This document shows positions 41,371-51,201 of a DNA stretch of 64,000 nt, piece after piece (position 1 is the stretch's first letter; each line of letters opens with the position of its first letter). The notes under the pieces are model-generated. The model saw only the letters and a program-made list of their open reading frames with translations. It searched no databases and was not told the origin of the DNA. The position numbers were made by a program, and so were the translations under genes. This DNA is from Flavobacteriaceae bacterium 3519-10 (lineage in GTDB: Bacteria > Bacteroidota > Bacteroidia > Flavobacteriales > Weeksellaceae), in assembly GCA_000023725.1 (NCBI GenBank), contig CP001673.1, positions 1,746,342 through 1,810,341 of the forward strand. The letters run 5' to 3'.

Positions 41371-41919
41371 ATGAAGTTAACAAACCGATCAAAAGTAGTC
41401 TCGAATAAAGAGATGACTTTTATGGAAAGAATATACCTCCCCGAAATACTGAAGGGAATGGCCATCACGATGAAGCATGCGCTGCAGGGTTCAAAAGGAA
41501 AAGTATTTTCGTACCCTGAAGTAGAAAAACCCCGCGCAAAAGTTTGGCGTGGCCTTCATGTGCTTAAACGTGATGAGGAAGGAAGAGAACGCTGCACAGC
41601 GTGCGGTCTGTGTGCCGTTGTGTGCCCTGCAGAAGCAATCACAATGACGTCAGCAGAGCGCACACGCGAAGAAAAACATCTTTACCGCGAAGAAAAATAT
41701 GCTTCCGTATACGAGATTAACATGTTGCGCTGCATCTTCTGTGGTTTGTGTGAAGAAGCCTGTCCTAAATCTGCCGTGTACCTTACCGACAGGTTGGTAG
41801 ATGTGGAAGTAAACCGCGGAAGCTTCATCTACGGAAAAGACAAGCTGGTTGAAAAAATCAACGAAAGAATTGATATTACCGACCGCCAGAGCGAAAGACA
41901 AAAACAAGCAGTAAAATAA
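41371..41919 (+). CDS. nuoI: NADH-quinone oxidoreductase subunit I
   Basis: Ferredoxin-like subunit carrying clusters N6a and N6b. The 182-residue protein has two complete 4Fe-4S motifs: C75-x2-C78-x2-C81-x3-C85 (CTACGLCAVVCP) and C121-x2-C124-x2-C127-x3-C131 (CIFCGLCEEACP). The N-terminal amphipathic helix region (IYLPEILKGMAITMKHAL) should contact the membrane. Its stop is directly followed by the nuoJ ATG. Confidence 0.96.
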   Translation: MKLTNRSKVVSNKEMTFMERIYLPEILKGMAITMKHALQGSKGKVFSYPEVEKPRAKVWRGLHVLKRDEEGRERCTACGLCAVVCPAEAITMTSAERTREEKHLYREEKYASVYEINMLRCIFCGLCEEACPKSAVYLTDRLVDVEVNRGSFIYGKDKLVEKINERIDITDRQSERQKQAVK

Positions 41920-42414
41920 ATGGAACAGGTAATATTTTTCTCCGTAGCAGCCATAGCGCTGGCCAGCGCAGTATATTTTGTGATTGCGCGCAACCCGCTC
42001 TACGCTATTCTTGCTTTAATTGTGACGTTCTTTTCAATTGCCGCCATGTACATTCTGCTTAACGCACAGTTTCTGGGCATTGTTCAGATCATTGTGTATG
42101 CCGGTGCGATCATGGTGCTTTTTCTGTATATTTTGATGATGCTGAATTTAAACAGAGCCGACGAAAGCAAAAAGCAGAACCTCACCAAGTTTATCGGAGT
42201 TTTTGCTGCATGTATCCTGTTCATAGGGTTATTGGGAGCTTATAAAGGTCTTGGTACCGGCACTTACGGCACCGGTGTAGATTCTTCGATCGGCTTAACA
42301 AAGAACCTTGGCAGATTGTTGTTTAATGAATATGTATTGCCATTCGAACTTGCGTCCATCCTTATTCTTGCAGGGATTGTGGGCGCGGTGCTGATCGGTA
42401 AAAAAGATTTATAG
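41920..42414 (+). CDS. nuoJ: NADH-quinone oxidoreductase subunit J
   Basis: Membrane subunit with five helices whose third helix takes part in coupling. The 164-residue protein has the conserved region NAQFLGIVQIIVYAGAIMVLFLYILMMLN. The gene starts at the base after the nuoI stop, and nuoK begins four bases after its own stop. Confidence 0.94.
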   Translation: MEQVIFFSVAAIALASAVYFVIARNPLYAILALIVTFFSIAAMYILLNAQFLGIVQIIVYAGAIMVLFLYILMMLNLNRADESKKQNLTKFIGVFAACILFIGLLGAYKGLGTGTYGTGVDSSIGLTKNLGRLLFNEYVLPFELASILILAGIVGAVLIGKKDL

Positions 42415-42418
42415 AATT

Positions 42419-42748
42419 ATGGGAGAAGTAAATTCATTTATACAGGCTGTGCCACTCGAATATTTTATTATTCTGAGTTCACTGTTGTTCTGTCTGGGCG
42501 TGCTGGGCGTGTTGATCCGCAAAAATGCAATCATTATTCTGGGTTGTGTGGAGCTTATGCTTAATTCAGTAAACCTCTTGCTTGCAGCTTTTTCAAGCTA
42601 TAAAGGCGACGGAAACGGGCAGATCCTGGTTTTCTTTATCATGGTAGTGGCGGCAGCTGAAGTTGCTGTGGGACTGGCCATTATTGCAATGATGTACCGC
42701 AACACAAAATCTGTGGACATCAGTATTTTTAATAAACTAAGAGGATAA
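42419..42748 (+). CDS. nuoK: NADH-quinone oxidoreductase subunit K
   Basis: Three-helix membrane subunit related to MrpC. The 109-residue protein has the two conserved membrane glutamates in GCVELMLNSVNL and AAAEVAVGLAIIAM. It is tightly packed between nuoJ and nuoL. Confidence 0.95.
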   Translation: MGEVNSFIQAVPLEYFIILSSLLFCLGVLGVLIRKNAIIILGCVELMLNSVNLLLAAFSSYKGDGNGQILVFFIMVVAAAEVAVGLAIIAMMYRNTKSVDISIFNKLRG

Positions 42749-42756
42749 AATAGAGG

Positions 42757-44652
42757 ATGGAAAATTTAATCTACGCAATTGTACTTTTACCTTTATTAGG
42801 ATTTCTGGTTAACGGTCTGTTCGGCAAAAATTTACCGAAAATGGTGGTTGGGAGCATCGCAACGCTTGTTGTGTTTGCCTCTTTCTGCATCGCGGTAAGT
42901 ATTTTTCTGAAGTTTGATGCAGATTCGCAACCGGTGATCGTTCGGGCCTTCGAATGGTTCAGGATCAGTGGAATCCAGGTGAACTTCAGCTTTCAGATCG
43001 ATCAGCTTTCGTTGATGATGGTGATGATCATTACCGGAATCGGTTCGCTTATCCACCTTTATTCAATTGGATATATGAGCCACGACAAAGGTTTTTATAA
43101 ATTCTTCGCTTATCTGAATTTATTTATATTCTCGATGTTGCTGTTGGTGATGGGAAGTAACTATCTTATCCTTTTCATCGGATGGGAAGGTGTTGGTCTC
43201 TGCTCTTACCTGCTGATCGGTTTCTGGTACACCAACGCGGAATACGGCGCTGCCGCAAGAAAAGCATTCATCATGAACAGAATTGGAGATCTTGGGATGA
43301 TTATCGGGATTCTGATGATTGCCTATCAGACCAACGCGGTGGATTTTCTTTCCGTTGCGCAAAACTCCTCAAAATTCGAACTCGATTCACCTGTAATCAT
43401 ATTTATTACAATCAGCCTTTTCATCGGTGCGGTGGGTAAATCTGCACAGATCCCGTTGTTTACGTGGCTTCCGGACGCGATGGCCGGGCCAACACCAGTT
43501 TCAGCACTTATCCACGCTGCCACGATGGTTACAGCCGGAATTTATCTGGTTGTAAGATCCAACTTCCTGTTCTCACTTGCGCCAAGCACCTTGGAAGGCA
43601 TTCTGTATGTCGGGCTTCTCACGGCACTTGTAGCGGCATTTATCGGTTTGAGACAGAATGATATTAAAAAAGTACTCGCCTACTCCACGGTTTCACAACT
43701 TGGATTTATGTTTGTTGCACTAGGCGTGGGAGCTTATACCACAGCGATGTTCCACCTGATGACGCATGCATTTTTCAAGGCATTGTTATTCCTCGGTTCA
43801 GGTTCCGTAATCCACGCGATGAGCGGCGAGCAGGACATGAGACTTATGGGAGGTTTAAAGAAAAAAATCCCGATTACACATATTACTTTCCTCATCGGAA
43901 CCTTGGCAATTTCGGGTTTCCCGTTCCTTTCCGGAATGATTTCCAAAGACGAAATATTAGCGAATGTTTATGGTAAAAGTCCCTTTTTATGGGTCGCTCT
44001 GTTTATTGTAGCTACACTTACCGCGATTTATATGTTCAGAGCTTATTACTTAACATTTCACGGTGAATTCCGCGGTACTGAGGAGCAGAAACATCATCTT
44101 CATGAAAGCCCCAAAAGCATGACGGTTCCTTTGATCGTGCTTGCCGTTCTTTCTATTGTAGGTGGTTTCATCAATCTTCCACATTTTATCGGACATGGTA
44201 ATTACGCTAAACTTGGCGAGTGGCTGAAATCTGTTTATGTATACGACCTTGAGCTGCCTGAAGTGAACTTCGGTACCGAAATGATCTTGCTTGGGCTTAC
44301 TGTTTTGATGTTTTTCACCGTATGGTTTTTCGTGAAAAAAACATATGTGGATAAGAAAAAAATGGCTTTACCTGAAGACAAATATACCGGCTGGGAAAGG
44401 CTTTCGAACAAAAAACTGTTTCTTGATGAGCTGAATAGTGCCATGATCGTACGGTTCATAGAAGGACTTGGTGTAGCAGGAAACATGTTCGACAAAGGCG
44501 TGCTGGGCAGATTTACCGATTTCATTGGTACAGGAGCTGAAGATTCAGGGCGCGCTGCGAAACGTCTGCAAAATGGTAACGTAGAGAATTACGTGCTCAT
44601 TATGTCGCTCGCAATCGGAATTATTTTAATTGTTAACTTTATATTACAATAG
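42757..44652 (+). CDS. nuoL: NADH-quinone oxidoreductase subunit L
   Basis: Distal antiporter-like proton-pumping subunit with a long lateral helix. The 631-residue protein has the key glutamate segment FIGWEGVGLCSYLLIGFWY, the lysine/histidine helix segments GKSAQIPLFTWLPDAMAGPTPVSALIHAATMV and MTHAFFKALLFLGSGSVIHAM, and a C-terminal amphipathic region before the final membrane anchor. Three bases separate its stop from nuoM. Confidence 0.96.
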   Translation: MENLIYAIVLLPLLGFLVNGLFGKNLPKMVVGSIATLVVFASFCIAVSIFLKFDADSQPVIVRAFEWFRISGIQVNFSFQIDQLSLMMVMIITGIGSLIHLYSIGYMSHDKGFYKFFAYLNLFIFSMLLLVMGSNYLILFIGWEGVGLCSYLLIGFWYTNAEYGAAARKAFIMNRIGDLGMIIGILMIAYQTNAVDFLSVAQNSSKFELDSPVIIFITISLFIGAVGKSAQIPLFTWLPDAMAGPTPVSALIHAATMVTAGIYLVVRSNFLFSLAPSTLEGILYVGLLTALVAAFIGLRQNDIKKVLAYSTVSQLGFMFVALGVGAYTTAMFHLMTHAFFKALLFLGSGSVIHAMSGEQDMRLMGGLKKKIPITHITFLIGTLAISGFPFLSGMISKDEILANVYGKSPFLWVALFIVATLTAIYMFRAYYLTFHGEFRGTEEQKHHLHESPKSMTVPLIVLAVLSIVGGFINLPHFIGHGNYAKLGEWLKSVYVYDLELPEVNFGTEMILLGLTVLMFFTVWFFVKKTYVDKKKMALPEDKYTGWERLSNKKLFLDELNSAMIVRFIEGLGVAGNMFDKGVLGRFTDFIGTGAEDSGRAAKRLQNGNVENYVLIMSLAIGIILIVNFILQ

Positions 44653-44655
44653 TAA

Positions 44656-46149
44656 ATGTCGTATCTCTTATTAACATTCCTTCTTTTGCCTCTGGTAGGT
44701 TCTGCAGTAGTGTTCGCGTGGAAAAACCCCGCAAGTAAATTTTTGGCGCTGGGATTTGCATTTGCACAGATGTTTCTCACTTTATATATGCTCGCCGGGC
44801 TGGATTTTAAACCAACCGTAGATGGCGTATTGCAGTATGAAATCAACTATCCGTGGTCTCAGTTTATAAGAAGCAACCTGCATTTCGGTATTGATGGGAT
44901 GAGCATGCTGATGCTGCTACTCACCAACATTCTTACCCCGCTGATCATTCTGTCTTCATTCAATGAGAAACCTGGATACCGAAACACATTCTACGGTCTT
45001 ATTCTGCTGATGCAGTTCGGCCTAATCGGAATTTTTACGGCATTAGACGGACTCCTTTTCTATATTTTCTGGGAAGTTACACTGATCCCAATCTGGCTTA
45101 TCGCCGGGATTTGGGGCCAGGAAAACAAAAAAATTGAGTTTACCACCAGATTCTTTGTCTATACGTTTGTAGGTTCACTGTTTATGCTTTTAGGGCTGAT
45201 CTTTGTGTACACAAATTCGGCTTCATTCGCATTAACCGATCTGTATAACGCGCAACTGAATACCACCGAACAAACCGTGGTTTTCTGGTTTATCTTTTTT
45301 GCCTTCGCGGTGAAGTTGCCGGTGTTCCCATTCCACTCGTGGCAGGCAGATACCTATACGTATTCGCCAACGCAGGGAACGATGCTGCTTTCGGGAATCA
45401 TGCTGAAAATGGCAGTGTACGGTCTTCTGCGATATTTATTACCGATCACGCCGGATCCTGTTCTTGGAATTTCAGGACAGATTGTTTTAGTGCTGGCAAT
45501 TGTAGGTATTGTCCACGGTGCGCTGATCGCAATTGCTCATAACGATACCAAGCGGATTTTAGCGTATTCATCTCTTTCTCACGTTGGATTGATGGTGGCC
45601 GGAATAATGGCTTCGGCGATCGTAACGATGAAAGGCAGTTTATCTACACAAGGCGGCGAAGGTGCGATGGTGCAGGCGTTCGCACACGGGATCAATATTG
45701 TAGGTCTGTTTTATTGTGCTGATATTCTGTACAAAAGATTCAAGACGCGGGATATCCGTCAGATGGGCGGGCTTGCAAAAGTAGCTCCTAAGTTTGCGGT
45801 ACTCTTTATGATTATTTTACTTGGATCCATCGGTTTGCCTCTAACAAACGGCTTTATCGGCGAATTTATTCTGATCAAATCAATCTTCGATTATAACAAA
45901 TTGGCAGCGGTAGTTGCAGGTCTCACCATGATTTTCTCAGCGGTTTATCTGTTCAGAATGTATGGTAAGGCTATGTTTGGCGAAGGCGACGAGCGCGTTC
46001 TGTCTTCCGCAGAAGATCTTTCGGGCATTGAATTTTCGGTGCTTGCCACGCTGGCGGGCTTCGTGATTCTGTTCGGAGTTTTTCCGCAACCGCTAATTGA
46101 CATGGTGAGCAGTTCGCTGAAGTTTATTTATGCTTCGATGCTGAACTAA
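44656..46149 (+). CDS. nuoM: NADH-quinone oxidoreductase subunit M
   Basis: Antiporter-like proton-pumping subunit of the membrane arm. The 497-residue protein shows FYIFWEVTLIPIWLIAGIWG (essential Glu), the lysine helix VKLPVFPFHSWQADTYTYSPTQGTMLLSG and AYSSLSHVGLMVAG. About 14 transmembrane segments are expected. A 60-base AT-rich gap precedes nuoN. Confidence 0.96.
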   Translation: MSYLLLTFLLLPLVGSAVVFAWKNPASKFLALGFAFAQMFLTLYMLAGLDFKPTVDGVLQYEINYPWSQFIRSNLHFGIDGMSMLMLLLTNILTPLIILSSFNEKPGYRNTFYGLILLMQFGLIGIFTALDGLLFYIFWEVTLIPIWLIAGIWGQENKKIEFTTRFFVYTFVGSLFMLLGLIFVYTNSASFALTDLYNAQLNTTEQTVVFWFIFFAFAVKLPVFPFHSWQADTYTYSPTQGTMLLSGIMLKMAVYGLLRYLLPITPDPVLGISGQIVLVLAIVGIVHGALIAIAHNDTKRILAYSSLSHVGLMVAGIMASAIVTMKGSLSTQGGEGAMVQAFAHGINIVGLFYCADILYKRFKTRDIRQMGGLAKVAPKFAVLFMIILLGSIGLPLTNGFIGEFILIKSIFDYNKLAAVVAGLTMIFSAVYLFRMYGKAMFGEGDERVLSSAEDLSGIEFSVLATLAGFVILFGVFPQPLIDMVSSSLKFIYASMLN

Positions 46150-46209
46150 AATTATAAATAATAAGAGAAGAATACCAATCTCGATTTTCAAATCTGAAAT
46201 CTATCTTAA

Positions 46210-47589
46210 ATGAGCGTTTTAATTATTATATTCATTACCGCAGTGGCCGCCCTGTTTTCCGGAGTTTTCGACCAGGGTAAGTTTTCAAGGTACATAAGTA
46301 TTTTCGGACTGCTGATTGCGTTTTATGTAAGCTTTTTACCGGAACTTGAGTTCTTCAGCCAATACAAGGCGATGTATGAATTCGGTGCCAACGCGGCCCT
46401 TTTCACACGGATTTCGATCGTGGTGACACTGCTGCTGTTCTTTTTGGGAGGGTTCGCATTCAGTAACCACCGCAGCCATCAGTCAGAACTTTATGCACTG
46501 ATGCTTTTTTCGCTCACTGGAGGTATCGTATTATTCGGTTTCCAGAATCTTGTGACTTTATTTTTAGGGATAGAAATCCTTTCGATTCCGCTTTATGTGC
46601 TTGCCGGAAGCAGCAAGACGAATTTACGCTCAAACGAAGCTTCGGTTAAATATTTTTTAATGGGAGCCTTTGCAACGGGCTTTTTACTGTTCGGGATCGC
46701 GCTCGTATACGGAAGCGCAGGAAGTTTCGATCTGTATCAAATCCATGAATATTCGGTAAACAATCCGAAAAATTATATGTTCGCCGCAGGTGCTGTGCTG
46801 ATGTTGTGTGCCCTCGCATTTAAGGTATCGCTCGCTCCATTCCACATGTGGAGCCCCGATGTTTATCAGGGTTCGCCGTCGCTGATTACAGCGTTCATGA
46901 TGTCTGTCGTTAAAATATCCGCGTTTTTCGCCTTCTTCAAAGTAATGTCAATCGGATTCTCCGGTATTACCGCAGGATGGATCAACATTATGGGTGTGCT
47001 CATCATCATCACCTTGTTTTTAGCAAACGTGATGGGCCTTGCGCAGAGCAACGCCAAGAGAATGCTCGCGTATTCTTCGGTATCGCATGTGGGTTATCTT
47101 GCACTGATCTTCTTTGGTTTAAATAATCTATCCGCGTACAATCTCGCATTTTACCTGTTCGCATATTCATTGGCCACTATCGGCGTGATGATGTGCCTTA
47201 TTTGGGTTGAGAAAATAAAACGCGAAACTTCATACAACGCGTTCCGCGGCCTTGCGCAATCTGAACCTATTCTGGCGGTGGCTGCAGCTGTAGGCATGCT
47301 TTCTATGGCTGGTATTCCGCTTACCGCGGGGTTCATGGGTAAGTTTGCGATATTTGCACAGGCGATAGAAGACACCCCGTTTTTAGTTCTGGTCGCCGTA
47401 TTAGGCTCCGGAATCTCAATCGCATACTACCTGCGTTTAATTATGGCGATGTTCTTCCCGAAAGAAAGCAGTTTCAACACGGCAGAACGTGTTCCGCTTA
47501 CCTATAATATCATGGCAGTTACAGTCGTAATCGCGCTGATTGTATTCGGTATCTTCCCAGATTTATTCGCACGACAGTTCGGGATTTAA
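46210..47589 (+). CDS. nuoN: NADH-quinone oxidoreductase subunit N
   Basis: Last gene of the operon, the third antiporter-like subunit. The 459-residue protein has LGIEILSIPLYVLAG (Glu), ALAFKVSLAPFHMWSPDVYQGSP (Lys) and AYSSVSHVGYLALI with GIPLTAGFMGKF in the C-terminal half. A strong terminator follows within 25 bases of the stop. Confidence 0.96.
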   Translation: MSVLIIIFITAVAALFSGVFDQGKFSRYISIFGLLIAFYVSFLPELEFFSQYKAMYEFGANAALFTRISIVVTLLLFFLGGFAFSNHRSHQSELYALMLFSLTGGIVLFGFQNLVTLFLGIEILSIPLYVLAGSSKTNLRSNEASVKYFLMGAFATGFLLFGIALVYGSAGSFDLYQIHEYSVNNPKNYMFAAGAVLMLCALAFKVSLAPFHMWSPDVYQGSPSLITAFMMSVVKISAFFAFFKVMSIGFSGITAGWINIMGVLIIITLFLANVMGLAQSNAKRMLAYSSVSHVGYLALIFFGLNNLSAYNLAFYLFAYSLATIGVMMCLIWVEKIKRETSYNAFRGLAQSEPILAVAAAVGMLSMAGIPLTAGFMGKFAIFAQAIEDTPFLVLVAVLGSGISIAYYLRLIMAMFFPKESSFNTAERVPLTYNIMAVTVVIALIVFGIFPDLFARQFGI

Positions 47590-47613
47590 TTCCATACAAA
47601 ATATTTAAAATAT

Positions 47614-47642
47614 AGCGCAACCGTTTAGGTTGCGCTTTTTTT
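47614..47642 (+). terminator. Terminator of the nuo operon
   Basis: AGCGCAACC (47614-47622) and GGTTGCGCT (47628-47636) form a 9-bp stem followed by TTTTTT. Confidence 0.9.
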
Positions 47643-47743
47643 GTGGACAATTCGAAAAAATTATGCGCCCACTATTTCTACACCGCCTAATTATGCGTAA
47701 ATTGAATAACCGCCCGAGAACATCAAATTTGGATTAAATCAAA

Positions 47744-48115
47744 ATGCAAAAGATAATTTTACTGGTTTTTCTAGTGCTGTTTGGATCTATAACGCTTTTT
47801 ATGAGCAGTTCTGTACTGTTCGACTGGTTTGGCATCAGAGCGAAAGAAGGAGATTTCGTACCTGCTGTGGTTTGGGCAAACTGGCTGTGTGCAATCCTTT
47901 ATTTGGCTACCGCGGCGGCAATTTTAAAAAACAGAACGTGGGCGAAACTGCCTCTAATCATAGCGCTGATAATATTGCTTGCAGCGTACGCCTATCTTTT
48001 TGTGCATATACGAAATGGCGGTTTATTCGAGACCAAAACGGTAGATGCAATGGCTTTCCGCATCGGATTCACTATCCTATTACTTTTAGCAACTATAAAA
48101 ATAAGTAACAAATGA
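47744..48115 (+). CDS. Four-segment membrane protein of unknown function
   Basis: The 123-residue protein has about four hydrophobic segments (3-20, 42-60, 66-86, 103-119) with short loops. WFGIRAKEGDFVPAVVWANW lies between the first two. There is no enzyme motif. Its TGA stop overlaps the ATG of the following lipoprotein gene (ATGA), so the pair is translationally coupled and probably acts together. I do not recognise a named family. Confidence 0.75.
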   Translation: MQKIILLVFLVLFGSITLFMSSSVLFDWFGIRAKEGDFVPAVVWANWLCAILYLATAAAILKNRTWAKLPLIIALIILLAAYAYLFVHIRNGGLFETKTVDAMAFRIGFTILLLLATIKISNK

Positions 48116-48591
48116 AAAACATTATTGTACCTGCGCTACTCTGCCTGATATTGTTCACTGCTTGTGAGAAAAAGCATGATTCGTCAGCAGACGAAGACCA
48201 CACAGCCTCCATTGAGCAGATGGCGACCGACCATGACAAAGAAGATGATCATTCTGCCACGGGTGTATCGCTCGAGCTCGACAACGGTAAAAAGTGGGCA
48301 ACCAATGCCGAGATGCTGCCATTCATTCAACAACAGGAAAAGCTGATCAATGAGTATGATTATGATTCCGGTGATTACCATAAATTAGCTGAAGATCTTA
48401 ATTCAGCTAACGAAAAACTGATTAAAAGCTGCACAATGACGGGAAAATCCCACGATGTGCTGCACGTTTGGCTCAACGAACATACGAGTAAAATTACCAG
48501 CCTCAGCAAAGCAGGAAGCAAAGCGGAAGCAGACAAAATTTTGGATGAACTCGAACATTCAATGGAAACCTACCGGCAATATTTCAAATAA
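48112..48591 (+). CDS. Lipoprotein with conserved Cys/Met/His segment
   Basis: The 159-residue protein has a lipobox ending at C18 (LFTAC). An acidic His/Asp-rich linker (DEDHTASIEQMATDHDKEDDH) is followed by a helical domain beginning LELDNGKKWATNAEMLPFI. The segment C107-T-M-T-G-K-S-H114-D-V-L-H118-V-W-L-N-E-H124 has spacing that could bind a metal such as copper. That is inference. The protein should be anchored in the periplasm, coupled to the membrane protein encoded just upstream. Confidence 0.75.
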   Translation: MKNIIVPALLCLILFTACEKKHDSSADEDHTASIEQMATDHDKEDDHSATGVSLELDNGKKWATNAEMLPFIQQQEKLINEYDYDSGDYHKLAEDLNSANEKLIKSCTMTGKSHDVLHVWLNEHTSKITSLSKAGSKAEADKILDELEHSMETYRQYFK

Positions 48592-48784
48592 AACAATCTT
48601 TTTTCATTTTACCGCGATTTCAAACCGGCTGATCATCAAAACTTTATCCGATTCAAACGACTACAAACGATAATAAACAGTTCATTACCGACTAATTTTT
48701 CACCACCGCCGAATCTTTGCACTAGAGATTTGGGCAAAATCAGTGAGGCCCGCTTCTAATTGTTTAATTATAAATTTTAAAGCT

Positions 48785-49114
48785 ATGTCACTCAGAAACA
48801 AAGTTACCTTAGTTGGTAGAACAGGAAAAGACGTCGAAATCGTAAATTTCGAAAACGGTAAACTCGCTAAAGTCAGTTTGGCAACATCCGACTATTACAC
48901 CAATGGTCTTGGCGAAAAAGTAGAAGAAACCCAATGGCACAATCTCGTGGCCGGTGGTAAACTCGCAGACATCATGCAGAAATACGTGGAAAAAGGAAAA
49001 GAAATTGCCGTGGAAGGCAAGGTGATGTACAGGACCTGGGATGATAAAACAGGTGCAAAACATTACATGACTGAAATCCGCGTGGAAGAACTTGTACTGC
49101 TTGGCAGCAAGTAA
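48785..49114 (+). CDS. ssb: Single-stranded DNA-binding protein
   Basis: From ATG 48785 the protein has 109 residues with one OB fold: MSLRNKVTLVGRTGKDVEI, KVSLATSDYY, ETQWHNLVAGGKLADIMQKYVEKGKEIAVEGKV and YRTWDDKTGAKHYMTEIRVEEL. The acidic DDDIPF-type tail of classical SSB is missing, so this may be an accessory SSB used in repair or DNA uptake rather than the main replicative protein. A 14-codon frame extension upstream is rejected. A near-consensus AATCTTTG lies about 65 bases upstream. Confidence 0.9.
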   Translation: MSLRNKVTLVGRTGKDVEIVNFENGKLAKVSLATSDYYTNGLGEKVEETQWHNLVAGGKLADIMQKYVEKGKEIAVEGKVMYRTWDDKTGAKHYMTEIRVEELVLLGSK

Positions 49115-49169
49115 TCTTTAGCAAGATAATTTTATTTTCCTTCGATCATTCACTAATTCTAACCTCGCA

Positions 49170-49193
49170 CACCTCTCTTTCCATGGAGAGGTG
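49170..49193 (+). other. Hairpin upstream of the HRDC gene
   Basis: CACCTCTC (49170-49177) and GAGAGGTG (49186-49193) pair exactly around TTTCCATG, 20 bases before ATG 49214. No T-run follows on either strand, so it is not a terminator; it may be a leader structure. Confidence 0.45.
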
Positions 49194-49213
49194 CTGCGAA
49201 AAAAACACAAATC

Positions 49214-49663
49214 ATGAATGTAAAAATTTTAAAAGTCAGGTTGTCAGATCAATATATTTATACTGACCAACGTGCCCTCGACCGTTTTCTGCAGCAAAAT
49301 AACGTCATCAGATTCGAATCCGCATTTGTAAAGGATGAGGAGGCCTACTGGTCGGTTATTCTCTATTACGAAGACACCAAAATGACCGTAAACGAATCGA
49401 AAAACCAGAAATACTCGGCTGATACCGATGAAGAACTGAACCCGGACGAGATTAAAATTCTGGAGTCACTGAAGCTTTGGCGAAGCGAGAAAGCAAAAAA
49501 CCAAAACCTGCCGGTTTACTTTATCGCGACGAACAACGAGCTGCTTTCTATCGCCAAATACAAGCCGGCAAAGAAAGAGGAACTTTGCGGCATAAAGGGG
49601 TTTGGCAAGCATAAAATAGAGCATTACGGCGAAGAAATCATAGGAATTCTCGAAGAGGTTTAG
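49214..49663 (+). CDS. Stand-alone HRDC domain protein
   Basis: The 149-residue protein has a C-terminal HRDC domain (about 78-149: ILESLKLWRSEKAKNQNLPVYFI ... LCGIKGFGKHKIEHYGEEIIGIL), the helicase-and-RNaseD nucleic acid-binding module. It is joined to an N-terminal domain (about 1-70) that I do not recognise. No RecQ helicase is attached. Role is probably nucleic acid binding; the partner is unknown. Confidence 0.85.
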   Translation: MNVKILKVRLSDQYIYTDQRALDRFLQQNNVIRFESAFVKDEEAYWSVILYYEDTKMTVNESKNQKYSADTDEELNPDEIKILESLKLWRSEKAKNQNLPVYFIATNNELLSIAKYKPAKKEELCGIKGFGKHKIEHYGEEIIGILEEV

Positions 49664-49770
49664 CCACTGTAATTACGTAAGCAGCAGATGTAAAAACCTC
49701 ACTCCGTAATACGTTAGGTTTGAACAGAATATTCAGCGACAGCAGCAGCAGTATAATCGCGGCAATTCCT

Positions 49771-49778
49771 TATTTTTG
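49771..49778 (+). promoter_or_regulatory. hisS -7 promoter element
   Basis: TATTTTTG matches TAnnTTTG exactly, with ATG 49846 lying 67 bases further on. I see nothing else in the 180-base gap upstream of hisS apart from a run of CAG triplets (about 49738-49750). Confidence 0.55.
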
Positions 49779-49845
49779 CAGCTTCAACGTGCTTCTTCAG
49801 ACAATGAAGAATCTACCCACAAATTGTTAAACGTAATTCATCTTA

Positions 49846-51201
49846 ATGAAGCCAAGCTTAGCCAAAGGAACCCGCGATTTTACCGCAACTGAAGTTGTCA
49901 ACCGAAGAGCGATCATCAATATTTTACAGAAAAATTTCGAACTGTTTGGCTTTCAGCCTCTTGAAACACCAAGTTTCGAAAATCTTTCGACGTTGACAGG
50001 CAAATACGGTGAAGAAGGTGACAGGTTGATTTTTAAAATCCTGAACTCTGGCGATTATGCGTTAAAAACTAACGGAGACGACTGGAACGCGAAAAACTCC
50101 CAGAAACTGATTGCGCAGATTTCTGAGAAAGCGCTTCGATACGACCTTACCGTTCCGTTCGCAAGATTTGTAGCAATGAACCATGGGCAATTGGTTTTCC
50201 CATTCAAAAGATACCAAATTCAGCCGGTGTGGCGCGCGGACAGACCTCAGAAAGGTCGTTACCGCGAGTTTTACCAGTGCGATGCCGATGTTGTGGGAAG
50301 CGAAAGCCTTTGGCAGGAAGTTGAACTTACACAGTTATACCTTAAATCGTTTTCTGAATTGCAGATTCCGGTGACAATTCATCTGAATAACCGCAAAATA
50401 CTTTCGGGTTTAGCCGAATATGCAGGAATTACCGAGCAACTTATCGACTTTACGGTGGCACTTGATAAACTGGATAAAATTGGAAAAGATGGCGTGATAA
50501 AGGAACTTCTGGAAAAAAATATATCCGAAGAATCCATCAGCAAGCTCGATTTTCTGTTCAGCCAGAGCGAAAACGCATTAGACAATTTAAAGGAACTCAA
50601 AACAAAATTTGCAGGAAACGAAATTGGCACGGCCGGTGTGGATGAACTGGAAGTTGTACTTACTAAATGTATGGATCTGGGAATTTCTTCCGCCAGTTTA
50701 AAATTCGACATTACGCTTGCAAGAGGTCTCGATTATTATACTGGAGCAATTTTTGAAGTAAAAGCCAACGGTGTGGCGATGGGCTCGATTGGCGGCGGCG
50801 GACGGTATGATAATCTTACCGAAGTTTTCGGCGTAAAGAACATCCCCGGAATTGGGATTTCTTTCGGACTAGACCGTATTTATCTTGTGATGGAAGAGCT
50901 AGCGTTATTCCCGCAAAACGCCGCAAATGCTGTGAAATATCTGTTTGCAAATTATGGCGAAAGCGAAGCACTTGAGGCCACTAAAATTATCGCCAAACTG
51001 CGCGCAAACGGAATATCTGCAGAACTTTATCCGGAGTCTTCAAAGCTGAAGAAGCAGTTCACCTACGCTGAAAAGAAAGGAATTCCAAACCTTGTATTCT
51101 TCGGTGAACAGGAAATTGCCGATAGAAATATTACCGTCAAAAATTTACAGAGTGGCGAGCAGGAAACCATAAATCTCGACACTTTTTTGGATCAGAATTA
51201 A
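49846..51201 (+). CDS. hisS: Histidyl-tRNA synthetase
   Basis: Class II synthetase that charges tRNA-His. The 451-residue protein has motif 1 around [12 protein letters not shown], motif 2 [24 protein letters not shown], the His-specific loops [15 protein letters not shown] and GGGGRYDNL, motif 3 [15 protein letters not shown], and a C-terminal anticodon-binding domain. Its last four bases overlap the stop of a small convergent gene. Confidence 0.96.
   Translation: MKPSLAKGTRDFTATEVVNRRAIINILQKNFELFGFQPLETPSFENLSTLTGKYGEEGDRLIFKILNSGDYALKTNGDDWNAKNSQKLIAQISEKALRYDLTVPFARFVAMNHGQLVFPFKRYQIQPVWRADRPQKGRYREFYQCDADVVGSESLWQEVELTQLYLKSFSELQIPVTIHLNNRKILSGLAEYAGITEQLIDFTVALDKLDKIGKDGVIKELLEKNISEESISKLDFLFSQSENALDNLKELKTKFAGNEIGTAGVDELEVVLTKCMDLGISSASLKFDITLARGLDYYTGAIFEVKANGVAMGSIGGGGRYDNLTEVFGVKNIPGIGISFGLDRIYLVMEELALFPQNAANAVKYLFANYGESEALEATKIIAKLRANGISAELYPESSKLKKQFTYAEKKGIPNLVFFGEQEIADRNITVKNLQSGEQETINLDTFLDQN

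Noticed and set aside
49170-49193. Terminator after ssb
   Set aside because: The stem is good, but no T-run follows on either strand, so it is listed only as a leader hairpin.
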